A DNA stretch of 8,897 nucleotides from Ruminococcaceae bacterium UBA5450 (GCA_002424295.1 DIQY01000114.1:1-8897), one strand, 5' to 3'; positions 1 to 6,475 are shown, counted from the stretch's first letter. Program-made: numbers and translations. The notes: a model not told the origin generated them from the letters alone.

Positions 1-56
1 CCATAGAGCAGCGCACGCAGAAGATAGGGCTTCTGTTCTAAACTCAAGCGCTTCAA
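1..56 (-). CDS. 5' end of an unidentified protein (partial, runs off the left edge)
   Basis: Reading the minus strand leftward from 56, a TTG codon opens a frame with no stop to the window edge, giving 18 complete codons that begin MKRLSLEQKPYLLRAL if TTG is read as Met. A strong AGGAGG (complement of 66-71) lies 9 nt upstream, and an extended -10 promoter lies further up at 96-104, so promoter, ribosome site and start are well ordered. The fragment is too short to assign a family. The stretch KPYLLRAL faintly recalls the N-terminus of SspB, but that is not enough for a call. The gene diverges from the yfbR-yaaO operon. Confidence 0.55.
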   Translation of the reverse strand, partial: MKRLSLEQKPYLLRALLY

Positions 57-95
57 AGGCTTAATCCTCCTTAAACGAATGATTGATACTGGAAT

Positions 96-104
96 ATTAT
101 AACA
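96..104 (-). promoter_or_regulatory. Extended -10 promoter for the leftward partial gene
   Basis: On the minus strand the sequence reads TGTTATAAT: a consensus TATAAT (101 down to 96) preceded by TG and one base, the extended -10 form. The region about 17 nt upstream is a T-rich run with no good TTGACA, as is common for extended -10 promoters. Transcription would begin near 89, about 33 nt before the TTG start. Confidence 0.6.
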
Positions 105-207
105 CATTCTGAAGGAAAAAAAAGCGTTGTTTCCGGGAAGCTTTTATAGAAATCCACATCCTTTTTCCTCTGCCTTTTTAGGCCGAAAGCATTGCCAAAT
201 TGGTTCC

Positions 208-250
208 GTTGGTGGTACCATAAAAGAGCCCGCTTTAAGCGGAATTTTTT
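208..250 (+). promoter_or_regulatory. T-box-like core motif followed by a small terminator-like hairpin (possible leader regulator)
   Basis: Positions 211-219 read GGTGGTACC, identical to the core of the T-box antiterminator motif (consensus AGGGTGGNACCGCG), and include the TGGT that would pair with a tRNA ACCA end. Eleven bases on, CCGC (230-233) and GCGG (239-242) can pair around TTTAA, followed by AATTTTTT (243-250), a small intrinsic-terminator shape just before the yfbR ribosome site. Against a true T-box: the flanks (the AGG and CGCG parts) do not match, the terminator arm does not include the motif, and the roughly 100 nt upstream show no recognisable Stem I or specifier loop. It could be a degenerate T-box, a plain attenuator or chance. 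Confidence 0.22.
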
Positions 251-254
251 CGAC

Positions 255-260
255 AGGAGG
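255..260 (+). promoter_or_regulatory. Ribosome binding site fixing the TTG start of yfbR
   Basis: AGGAGG lies 7 nt before TTG at 268. It decides the start: the reading frame stays open upstream to an ATG at 127, but that stretch has no ribosome site and encodes no YfbR-like sequence. Confidence 0.8.
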
Positions 261-267
261 AATCCTT

Positions 268-876
268 TTGTTCCATTTTTTTGCGATGCTTTCCCGTATG
301 AAATATATTCACCGCTGGGGTTTAATGCGTAACTCCCGCCCCGAAAATCTCTGCGAACACAGTTATGAAACTGCTGTTCTGGCACATGCGCTTTGTCTTC
401 TGCGCAATCGGCGCTTCGGCGGTCATGTCAATGCGGAGCGAGCTGCTGCACTGGCTCTTTTTCACGACTGCACCGAAATTTTAACTGGTGATCTTCCGAC
501 GCCGGTAAAATATGGCAACCAGAAAATTCAATCTGCTTATAAAGAAGTCGAGCATGACGCCGCCGGAAGACTTGTCTCTCTTCTTCCAAAAGAACTGCAG
601 GGGGACTACCGCACACTCTTTTTGCAGGACGCCCCTGGTGATGAGGAACTGCGTCCGCTGGTAAAAGCTGCGGACAAGCTCAGCGCGCTCATCAAATGCA
701 CGGAGGAAACAGGAACCGGCAGTCTGGAATTCAGCAAAGCAAAAGAGACTCTGCTCTCTTCGATCCACGCCATGCACCTGCCGGAAGCCGAAGCCTTTCT
801 GGAGGATTTTTTGCCGAGCTACCGACTCACGCTGGACGAATTGGAATCCCCCGCAGGAGGCAATCTTCAAAACTGA
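268..876 (+). CDS. yfbR: YfbR-type HD-domain 5'-deoxynucleotidase
   Basis: The 202-residue product (TTG start) matches Escherichia coli YfbR (199 aa) along its length. It begins FHFFAMLSRMKYIHRW, like the YfbR N-terminus. The enzyme removes the 5'-phosphate from deoxyribonucleoside monophosphates in the cytosol and helps balance dNMP and thymidylate precursor pools. Visible HD-domain residues are H31, the H66-D67 pair and D136 for the divalent metal; R16-W17, E70 and D75 line the active site in the family. The motif LTGDLPTPVKY (72-82) is nearly identical to E. coli. ATG codons exist at residues 7 and 11, but the TTG start is preferred because of its AGGAGG and the homology upstream of those codons. 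The stop is 40 nt before the yaaO-like gene, suggesting cotranscription. Functional class is confident; substrate range is inferred from the family. Confidence 0.92.
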   Translation: MFHFFAMLSRMKYIHRWGLMRNSRPENLCEHSYETAVLAHALCLLRNRRFGGHVNAERAAALALFHDCTEILTGDLPTPVKYGNQKIQSAYKEVEHDAAGRLVSLLPKELQGDYRTLFLQDAPGDEELRPLVKAADKLSALIKCTEETGTGSLEFSKAKETLLSSIHAMHLPEAEAFLEDFLPSYRLTLDELESPAGGNLQN

Positions 877-916
877 TTTTTAGAATCCCCTGCTTATTTC
901 GAAAGGAGCTTTAAGA

Positions 917-2206
917 ATGGCTGATTCCCCTCTTTATAACGCATTACGCCATCATCTTTCCCTAGGACGGTCGTCTTTTCATACGCCCGGCCACAAAAAT
1001 GCTTTTCTTCCCAAAGACCTGCTTTCTCTGGATTTAACGGAGCTGCCGGATACCGACAGTCTTTATGACGCCTGCGGCCCTATTTTGAAAGCTGAACAAA
1101 ACGCTGCCCAGCTCTTTGGTGCAAAGCGCACGCTTTTTTCGAGTGACGGCTGCACGCTTTGTATTCAGACGATGCTTCATCTCGCCTGTCCAGAAAAAGG
1201 CAGGGTTCTTTGTTCCCGCAGAATTCACCGCTCCGCAGTAAACGCTATGGCTCTTTTAGGGCTGGAACCCGTATGGGTAAAGCCCCAAGAGCTGCTGCTC
1301 TATCTGCATTCTCCGGTACAGGTAAATGCCTGCTATGTGACCAGCCCGGATTATTATGGCAGAGTGCTCGATATTCCGGCTCTCGCAAAAGCCTGCAAAG
1401 AGAAGGGAATTCCACTCCTGGTGGATAATGCCCACGGCTCTCATCTCGCCTTTACGAACCCCGATCTGCATCCTCTTCATCTGGGTGCTTCGATGACCGC
1501 CGATTCCGTCCACAAGACGCTTGGCGTTTTAACCGGCGGTGCTCTGCTCCAGATTGGAGATGAGCAATTTTTAAAGAACGCCAAGAGTGCTATGGCGCTT
1601 TTCGGCTCTACCAGCCCTTCTTATCCGATTATGGCAAGTATCGATCTCACTGTAAAATGGCTTTCTGAGCACCCGAACGCTTTCGAGTCCGTAGAAAAAT
1701 CCATCTTTAAGCTAAAAGAAAAAGCCTCTTCTTTTTCGATTTCTTCGATCAGCGACGATCCAACCCGACTGACACTGGACGCTTCTTCCCATGGCTATTC
1801 CGGCGAAGAACTTGCCGAATTTCTGCGGAAAAACGGGGTCGAACCCGAAATGGCGGACAGCCGCTACTGTGTGCTGATCGCAACCCCGTGGAATCAACCG
1901 GAAGATTTTGAGCGAGTCGAAAAAGCACTGGAGTTGTTTTCAGAACTCCCTCAAAAAGAAGTGCTCCCTTCTGATTCGGATCTGCCGGAATTAGAAGAGC
2001 TTCCGCCGGTCGTACTGCCGCTTCGCGAAGCAGTCTTATCCGAAAGCCACGAGCTTCCGGTAGAAGAATCGGTCGGCGCTATCTGTGCCGAGGCAGCTTG
2101 TCCCTGTCCGCCTGGAATCCCGGTCGTCATGCCCGGTGAATTAATTCTTCCGGAAGCCGCTTCTCTTTTAAAGGACTATGGCTTTTCTACTGTAAAAGTG
2201 TTATAA
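917..2206 (+). CDS. yaaO: YaaO-type Orn/Lys/Arg decarboxylase-family PLP enzyme
   Basis: A 429-residue fold-type I PLP enzyme of the Orn/Lys/Arg decarboxylase major-domain family. FHTPGHK near the N-terminus is the family signature. DNAHGSH contains D170 (pyridine nitrogen contact) and H173, and SVHKT contains K200, the expected Schiff-base lysine. The C-terminal part carries PCPPGIPVVMPGE (about 396-408), the second family signature. It is shorter than B. subtilis YaaO (about 480 aa), with a compact C-terminal region that includes an acidic, proline-rich stretch around residues 344-370. AAAGGAG lies 8 nt before the ATG. The substrate of the YaaO branch is not settled, so arginine, lysine or ornithine decarboxylation cannot be chosen from sequence. 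It follows yfbR by 40 nt. In B. subtilis the same family member opens the tmk-darA-holB cluster, supporting orthology by position. Confidence 0.88.
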   Translation: MADSPLYNALRHHLSLGRSSFHTPGHKNAFLPKDLLSLDLTELPDTDSLYDACGPILKAEQNAAQLFGAKRTLFSSDGCTLCIQTMLHLACPEKGRVLCSRRIHRSAVNAMALLGLEPVWVKPQELLLYLHSPVQVNACYVTSPDYYGRVLDIPALAKACKEKGIPLLVDNAHGSHLAFTNPDLHPLHLGASMTADSVHKTLGVLTGGALLQIGDEQFLKNAKSAMALFGSTSPSYPIMASIDLTVKWLSEHPNAFESVEKSIFKLKEKASSFSISSISDDPTRLTLDASSHGYSGEELAEFLRKNGVEPEMADSRYCVLIATPWNQPEDFERVEKALELFSELPQKEVLPSDSDLPELEELPPVVLPLREAVLSESHELPVEESVGAICAEAACPCPPGIPVVMPGELILPEAASLLKDYGFSTVKVL

Positions 2207-2207
2207 T
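2199..2207 (+). promoter_or_regulatory. Candidate extended -10 promoter over the yaaO stop codon
   Basis: TGTTATAAT has a perfect TATAAT (2202-2207) with an upstream TG, and it covers the TAA stop of the yaaO-like gene (2204-2206). The -35 region 17 nt upstream (TGGCTT, 2179-2184) is poor. Its position 53 nt before the darA start would let darA-holB-ricT be transcribed separately from yfbR-yaaO. Because part of it is coding sequence, chance occurrence is possible. Confidence 0.45.
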
Positions 2208-2259
2208 ATCACTAGGTTTTTTATGATAAATTTTCAGAGAGATACGGAGGGTATTTTAA

Positions 2260-2583
2260 ATGAAACTGATTCTGGCTATTGTGAGCAATGACGACGCCCC
2301 TGCAGTAAACCGCAGTCTGAACAAAGAGCGCTTTCAGGTGACAAAACTCTCGACAACCGGCGGATTTTTAAAAGCGGGAAATACCACTCTTATGATTGGT
2401 ACAGACGACGATAAGGTTGATCATGTGATCAAGCTGATTGCTTCCCAGAGCAGCCGCCGCACGCAGCTTGTTCCCAGCGCCACTACGATGGACGTTGGCA
2501 TGTACTCTTCCTTCCCCATCGAGGTTACCGTTGGCGGTGCGACCGTCTTTGTACTCGATGTGGACCGTTTTGAAAAGGTCTGA
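2260..2583 (+). CDS. darA: Cyclic-di-AMP receptor DarA/PstA (PII-like)
   Basis: The 107-residue product is the right size for DarA (B. subtilis YaaQ, 109 aa) and PstA, trimeric PII-like cytosolic proteins that bind cyclic di-AMP and change loop conformation to signal to a partner that is still poorly defined. The strongest signature is TKLSTTGGFLKAGNTT (28-43), with T28, G35, F36 and N41 where family members contact the nucleotide, followed by G47. The C-terminal strand GGATVFVLDVDRF is also characteristic. The B-loop between the two conserved blocks is about two residues shorter than in B. subtilis and lacks its GG pair. GGAGGG precedes the ATG by 8 nt. holB starts 9 nt after the stop, indicating one transcript. 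Confidence 0.95.
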   Translation: MKLILAIVSNDDAPAVNRSLNKERFQVTKLSTTGGFLKAGNTTLMIGTDDDKVDHVIKLIASQSSRRTQLVPSATTMDVGMYSSFPIEVTVGGATVFVLDVDRFEKV

Positions 2584-2592
2584 GCAGCCTTT

Positions 2593-3447
2593 ATGAAGCT
2601 GCTTCTTCCGGAAAGCATCGGTTCCCAAAGGTTTCGGCAGGATTTAGAAGGTGCTTTTGAAAACGGCAGGTTCCCTCATGCGGTCCTTTTAGAGGGAACT
2701 TCGGATTCTACCCTGCCGATTGCAAAGCTGCTCGCCGCTGCCTGTGTCTGCACGGATGATACCGCGCGTCCATGCGGCCACTGTGCCGGATGCAAAAAGG
2801 CACTTTTGGACTGTCATCCGGATATTTCCCTGCTCTCAGGGGAAGGCGGTGCGCGGTCATTTCACAAAGAATCCATTACATTCCTGCGCTCCGATGCTGC
2901 CATTCGTCCTAACGAAGCTGCCTGCAAAGTCTATATTTTGGCAGATGCCCAAAATCTGAGCGAGCAAGCACAAAACGCACTTTTAAAAACGCTGGAAGAA
3001 CCGTTTTCTGCGGTCCAGTTCTTTCTGACTGCAGAAAATGCTTCTGCACTTTTGCCTACCATTCGTTCCCGCGTACAGACTTTCCGTCTGGAATCAAAAA
3101 TCTCCCAGCCGGATCCACTCTGCAAAACGCTCTGTGAAAAGATCTGCCATGGTGATGAATTTGGATTTTTGTGCGAATGTGCACAGCTTTTTCGCGATAA
3201 ATCCCATACAGATACCATTTTTCATGATATGATTCTACTTTTTCGGGATGCTTTGATCCTAAGATGCGGCGGAAAACCGCTCTGCGATCTGGAAAGTGCA
3301 AAGCTTCTCTCTAAAGGTTTGACAAAGGCAAAACTGTTCTCTCTTGTTCGCATTGCACAGGAAGAGCAGAATGCACTGCACCATAATGCAAATGTTCCTC
3401 TGCTGTTGACTCATTTTGCCTCTTTGATTTTTTCTGGGGAAGAATGA
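2593..3447 (+). CDS. holB: DNA polymerase III delta' subunit (clamp-loader)
   Basis: A 284-residue AAA+ clamp-loader protein, somewhat shorter than the usual 320-330. Its place after darA matches the Firmicutes cluster. Residues 30-45 sit where the P-loop would be but read EGTSDSTLPIAK, with no GxxGxGK, so ATP binding is not expected; delta' is generally a structural, non-hydrolysing wrench in the loader. The zinc module is intact: C51 or C53, C61, C64 and C67, then the DCHPD motif. The DnaX/delta' signature NALLKTLEEP (133-142) is present, followed by TIRSRVQ, where SRV stands in for the ATPase sensor SRC. The ATG is only 9 nt after the darA stop, with only a distant AAAAGG upstream, so translation is probably coupled to darA. 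Confidence 0.93.
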   Translation: MKLLLPESIGSQRFRQDLEGAFENGRFPHAVLLEGTSDSTLPIAKLLAAACVCTDDTARPCGHCAGCKKALLDCHPDISLLSGEGGARSFHKESITFLRSDAAIRPNEAACKVYILADAQNLSEQAQNALLKTLEEPFSAVQFFLTAENASALLPTIRSRVQTFRLESKISQPDPLCKTLCEKICHGDEFGFLCECAQLFRDKSHTDTIFHDMILLFRDALILRCGGKPLCDLESAKLLSKGLTKAKLFSLVRIAQEEQNALHHNANVPLLLTHFASLIFSGEE

Positions 3448-3516
3448 ATTTAGGCAAGTCAGTAAAAAACAATTCTTAAAAATTGATTCCGGTGATATTC
3501 GGAAAAAGGAGAATTT

Positions 3517-4398
3517 ATGGCCGAAGTAATTGGCATTCGCTTTAAAAATCAGGGGAAAATTTATTATTTTGACCCAAATGGGCAAATCGTTCATCTTGGA
3601 GACATGGCAATCGTAGAGACTACCCGCTGCATCGAATGCGGTGAAGTCGCCATGGAAAACCGGCATATAGAGGATTCTCATGTGGTTCAGCCACTTAAAA
3701 AGCTGATTCGTATTGCCACAAAAGAGGATCTTGAGCATCAGGAAGAAAACCATCAAAAAGAAAAGGTTGCTTTCGGGATTTGTGAAAAGAAAATTGCTAC
3801 TCATAATCTTGAAATGAAACTGGTCGATGTTGAATATACTTTTGATAACAGCAAAATCCTTTTCTATTTTACTGCAGACGGCCGGGTGGATTTTCGGGAA
3901 CTTGTCAAAGATTTGGCGAGTGTTTTCCGCACTCGGATTGAACTGAGACAAATTGGCGTACGTGACGAAGCCAAAATGTTGGGTGGCCTTGGAATCTGCG
4001 GCAGGCCATTTTGCTGCAGCCAGTTTCTCGATGGATTTCAGCCGGTTTCCATTAAGATGGCAAAAGAGCAGGGCCTTTCTTTAAACCCCACCAAAATCAG
4101 CGGGACCTGCGGCAGACTGATGTGCTGCTTAAAGTATGAGCAGGAAGCCTATGAGGATCTTCTTCATTCCACCCCCGCTCAGGGAAGCTTGGTCGCAACA
4201 CCGGACGGACGCGGAATGGTTACCGGAGTAAATCTTCTCTCTGGAATCTTGCAGGTCCATCTTGATTCTGCTGCTGCGGACGCCGCTTCGGTGGGATACT
4301 CTGTGAAAAATTGTAAAATGCTGCGCCCTCCGCTCCCCCGCCAAAAGCAAAAAAAGAGCCCGCCAAAAGAAGATTCTGCTCCTGCAAAAGACGAATAA
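3517..4398 (+). CDS. ricT: RicT (YaaT), PSP1-domain Fe-S protein
   Basis: A 293-residue PSP1-domain protein, equivalent to B. subtilis RicT/YaaT, which with RicA and RicF forms a complex carrying [4Fe-4S] clusters that promotes RNase Y-dependent mRNA maturation and affects sporulation, competence and biofilm formation. The cysteine motifs are all visible: RCIECGE (C38, C41), ICGRPFCC (C161, C166, C167) and TCGRLMCCLKYE (C198, C203, C204). The last two clusters are the known Fe-S ligand region. The C-terminal tail from about residue 267 is Lys/Pro-rich (RQKQKKSPPKE) and probably disordered. AAAGGAG sits 6 nt before the ATG; a weak stem (TTCCG 3487-3491 with CGGAA 3500-3504) lies just upstream. 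It follows holB by 69 nt, as expected from the conserved order. RicA and RicF, if present, are encoded elsewhere. Confidence 0.95.
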   Translation: MAEVIGIRFKNQGKIYYFDPNGQIVHLGDMAIVETTRCIECGEVAMENRHIEDSHVVQPLKKLIRIATKEDLEHQEENHQKEKVAFGICEKKIATHNLEMKLVDVEYTFDNSKILFYFTADGRVDFRELVKDLASVFRTRIELRQIGVRDEAKMLGGLGICGRPFCCSQFLDGFQPVSIKMAKEQGLSLNPTKISGTCGRLMCCLKYEQEAYEDLLHSTPAQGSLVATPDGRGMVTGVNLLSGILQVHLDSAAADAASVGYSVKNCKMLRPPLPRQKQKKSPPKEDSAPAKDE

Positions 4399-4453
4399 AG
4401 GAGCCGAAAACTGGCGATTTTTGTTAATTTTTTGCTAATTTATGTATTGTACC

Positions 4454-4481
4454 TTGCTTTTTTAGAAATGTATGGTAGAAT
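4454..4481 (+). promoter_or_regulatory. Strong promoter of the ferredoxin gene
   Basis: TTGCTT (4454-4459), a 16-nt spacer and TAGAAT (4476-4481), the latter preceded by TGG to make an extended -10. The stretch immediately upstream (about 4420-4448) is very AT-rich, like an UP element. This is the best-formed promoter in the window and lies 37 nt before the ferredoxin ATG. Confidence 0.72.
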
Positions 4482-4517
4482 AAAATTAATTTAGATTTGA
4501 ATTGGAGGTGGATCCCA

Positions 4518-4688
4518 ATGGCATATAAAATTACGGACGCTTGCATTTCCTGCGGCACCTGCGCTGGTCAGTGCCCGGTCGGAGCGATCTCTGAGGGAGA
4601 CGGTCAGTTCGTTATTGACGAAGGTACCTGCATTTCGTGTGGTTCCTGCGCTGGCGCATGCCCTGTTGGTGCAATCGAGGAAGGCTAA
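4518..4688 (+). CDS. Clostridial-type 2[4Fe-4S] ferredoxin
   Basis: A 56-residue protein with two copies of the CxxCxxCxxxCP cluster motif: CISCGTCAGQCP and CISCGSCAGACP. Each is followed by VGAI, the internal duplication of clostridial ferredoxins. It carries two low-potential [4Fe-4S] clusters and works as a soluble one- or two-electron carrier, for example with pyruvate:ferredoxin oxidoreductase or hydrogenase. The frame is open from an ATG at 4497, but GGAGGTG (4504-4510) lies 7 nt before the ATG at 4518, and the protein starting MAYKI is of standard length, so 4518 is used. It has its own promoter and a terminator hairpin behind it, so it is probably made as an abundant short transcript. 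Its partner enzymes are not in the window. Confidence 0.95.
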   Translation: MAYKITDACISCGTCAGQCPVGAISEGDGQFVIDEGTCISCGSCAGACPVGAIEEG

Positions 4689-4729
4689 TTTTCCGAGATT
4701 TTTCGGGTTGAGTCTTTCAACAGAATTTT

Positions 4730-4770
4730 TTTGAGGCGGAGCGAAATAAGCCCCGCCTCAAATATTTTAT
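4730..4770 (+). terminator. Intrinsic terminator after the ferredoxin gene
   Basis: TTTGAGGCGG (4730-4739) and CCGCCTCAAA (4753-4762) form a perfect 10-bp stem around a 13-nt loop, followed by a modest T-rich tail (TATTTTAT). A smaller hairpin, GTTGA with TCAAC (4707-4721) followed by AGAATTTTTTT, lies just before it and could add to termination. The tail of the main hairpin is imperfect, so some read-through into trmN6 is likely, the more so because no clear promoter was found between the hairpin and that gene. Confidence 0.7.
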
Positions 4771-4783
4771 ACGGAGGTTTCTT

Positions 4784-5593
4784 ATGGATTCCATCCTGTT
4801 GCCCGGCGAAAAGCTGGAACCTTTTGGAAGCGGAAATCAAGTGATTGTGAGCGCCATTCATCACTTTAGCACGGATACTATCCTGCTTGCAGATTTTTCC
4901 ATGCCAAAAAAAGGATCTCGCTGTGCAGAGTTTGGCACGGGCTGCGGATTGATCTCACTTCTCTGGTGTCAAAAAAGTGCCCCCGAAAGAGTCTGGGCGA
5001 TCGATTTTCAAGAAGATGCCTGTTCACAGGCGAGGCGCAGCGCCGCTCTTAATCATTTTCCAGAGATGAGCGTTCTTTCGCTGGATCTGCGCAAAATTTT
5101 GGAACTGCCCGCAAAAGAACTCCCTCTTCCGCTTAATCTTGATCTTGTTGCCTGTAATCCACCTTATCAGCCAACGGGCGCCGGGCAGCACAATCAAATC
5201 CAAGGAAAAACCTCTGCCCGCCATGAGACAGGCTGTACTTTTCGAGAAGTTGCTTCTGCTGCTTCTCGCCTTTTGCGCTGGGGTGGACGTTTTTTCTGCT
5301 GCCTCCCCCCGCGGCGCCTTGCAGAATCTTTTTGGGTTTTGCAAAGCGTTGGACTAGAGCCAAAAAAGATGCGGCTTGTACAGCATCGTGCCCAAAATCC
5401 ACCGTTTTTATTTTTGTTGGAATCCCGCCGCGGTGGAAATTCCGGCATGGAAGTTCTCCCCACTCTAATTTTGGAAACAGAAAACGGCAGTTATTCTCCG
5501 GAAATGCTTAAAATCTACGGCGATTATAAAAACAAAAGCAGTCTTTCGGAAAATCCGGCAGCATCTTTAAAACAACAAGGAGGTTCCGTATGA
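4784..5593 (+). CDS. trmN6: TrmN6/YabB-type tRNA1(Val) adenine-37 N6-methyltransferase
   Basis: A 269-residue class I SAM-dependent methyltransferase. The SAM-binding loop is EFGTGCGLISLL (from residue 49). CNPPYQ has N125-P126-P127-Y128, the NPPY catalytic motif of N6-adenine methyltransferases. The family methylates A37 next to the anticodon of tRNA1(Val). It lies two genes after ricT and directly before rsmI, where YabB lies in B. subtilis, which supports this identity over other NPPY enzymes such as RsmD or HemK. The protein is about 20 residues longer than the usual 245-250, the excess being a Ser/Lys-rich C-terminal tail. GGAGG lies before the ATG. Its TGA stop overlaps the rsmI start as ATGA, so the two are translationally coupled. 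Target specificity is inferred from the family. Confidence 0.88.
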   Translation: MDSILLPGEKLEPFGSGNQVIVSAIHHFSTDTILLADFSMPKKGSRCAEFGTGCGLISLLWCQKSAPERVWAIDFQEDACSQARRSAALNHFPEMSVLSLDLRKILELPAKELPLPLNLDLVACNPPYQPTGAGQHNQIQGKTSARHETGCTFREVASAASRLLRWGGRFFCCLPPRRLAESFWVLQSVGLEPKKMRLVQHRAQNPPFLFLLESRRGGNSGMEVLPTLILETENGSYSPEMLKIYGDYKNKSSLSENPAASLKQQGGSV

Positions 5594-6420
5594 GCGGAGT
5601 TTTATATATTGTAGGTACCCCTATCGGAAATCTGGGCGATTTTTCCCCCCGCGCAGTGGAAATTCTTTCGTCCGTTGACTTCATCGCCGCCGAGGATACG
5701 CGAGTCACGCTGCATCTGCTCAATCATTTTGGAATCAAAAAGCCTATGATCAGCTATTTTGAGCACAACAAATATGAGCGCGGAGAAGTTGTCCTTCATC
5801 GAATCGAAGCAGGCGAAAACTGCGCGCTGGTGAGCGACGCCGGCATGCCCGCAATCAGCGATCCCGGTGAGCTTCTGGTAAAACAGGCCGCCGAACACGG
5901 AATTGAAGTTTTTGCAGTTCCAGGACCGAGCGCTGTAGTTACCGCATTGGCAGTATCTGGTCTTCCAACTGGGCGGTTTACATTTGAAGGCTTTTTAAGC
6001 GTCAACAAAAAGAGTCGCCGCGATCACCTGGAAGAAGTTCAAAATGAAACACGAACCATGGTCTTTTATGAAGCGCCGCACAAACTTCTTGCCACTTTAC
6101 AGGACATGTACGCCTGTTGGGGCGACCGGCCGATTGCTCTTGTGCGGGAGCTGACCAAAATCCATGAAGAAGTATTGCGCACAACACTCAAAGAAGCGAC
6201 TGCTCACTATGAAGAAACCCCGCCCCGCGGAGAATTCGTTTTGGTCATCGGCGGAGCTGCGCCACAAAAGAAAACAAAAATTACGCTGGATGAGGGAATT
6301 CGGATGGCAAGAGCCTTAATGGAAAAAGGGGCTTCTCAAAGTGCGGCAGCAAAAGAGGTTGCACATAAAACCGGTCTTCATCGAAACGAACTTTACGAAA
6401 AGCTAACCAAAGAAGTATAA
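5590..6420 (+). CDS. rsmI: 16S rRNA (cytidine-1402 2'-O)-methyltransferase RsmI
   Basis: A 276-residue tetrapyrrole-methylase-fold enzyme of the RsmI (YabC/YraL) family. It uses SAM to methylate the 2'-OH of C1402 in the decoding centre of 16S rRNA. Signatures are VGTPIGNLGD (8-17), AAEDTR near residue 34, SDAGMPAISDPG (82-93) and VPGPSAVVTALAVSGLPTGRF near residues 117-137, then FEGFL. The SDAG motif usually continues with Thr-Pro; here position 86 is Met. The C-terminal 45 residues have the helical helix-turn-helix-like region often seen in full-length members. AAGGAGG is 6 nt before the ATG and lies inside the end of trmN6. A strong bidirectional terminator begins 17 nt after the stop, closing the plus-strand operon. 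Confidence 0.96.
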   Translation: MSGVLYIVGTPIGNLGDFSPRAVEILSSVDFIAAEDTRVTLHLLNHFGIKKPMISYFEHNKYERGEVVLHRIEAGENCALVSDAGMPAISDPGELLVKQAAEHGIEVFAVPGPSAVVTALAVSGLPTGRFTFEGFLSVNKKSRRDHLEEVQNETRTMVFYEAPHKLLATLQDMYACWGDRPIALVRELTKIHEEVLRTTLKEATAHYEETPPRGEFVLVIGGAAPQKKTKITLDEGIRMARALMEKGASQSAAAKEVAHKTGLHRNELYEKLTKEV

Positions 6421-6436
6421 AATCTGCTGAAAAATC

Positions 6437-6475
6437 AAAAACCATTTGCGAAAAGTAATTTCGCAAATGGTTTTT
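6437..6475. terminator. Bidirectional intrinsic terminator between rsmI and mnmA
   Basis: A perfect 17-bp inverted repeat (6437-6453 with 6459-6475) around the loop AGTAA. The stem begins with five A and ends with five T, and on the minus strand it is followed by a further T-rich stretch, so it can terminate both rsmI (plus) and mnmA (minus), which converge here. The remaining 100 nt up to the mnmA stop show no other gene; a 12-bp palindrome, GATTTTAAAATC (6503-6514), is the only other structure noticed. Confidence 0.92.

Noticed and set aside
1..56. Possible SspB (ClpXP adaptor) N-terminus from KPYLLRAL
   Set aside because: Only 18 residues are visible and SspB is not typical of Clostridia; similarity to PYLLRAFYEW is too short to use.
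120..145. AAAAGC/GCTTTT inverted repeat as a terminator
   Set aside because: Only 6 bp, AT-rich, with a 14-nt loop; not near the end of any gene.
127..267. Upstream extension of the yfbR frame to ATG 127
   Set aside because: No ribosome site, no resemblance to YfbR, and it would run through the hairpin leader; TTG 268 has AGGAGG and matching homology.
3448..3516. Small hairpins between holB and ricT (CAATT/AATTG and TTCCG/CGGAA)
   Set aside because: Five-base-pair stems in AT-rich spacer DNA; no U-tract and no sign of conservation.
4399..4440. Intrinsic terminator after ricT
   Set aside because: Only a 3-bp GCC/GGC stem can be drawn before the T runs; too weak to call.
4689..4783. Separate promoter for trmN6
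   Set aside because: No -35/-10 pair with acceptable spacing was found; read-through past the ferredoxin terminator is as likely.
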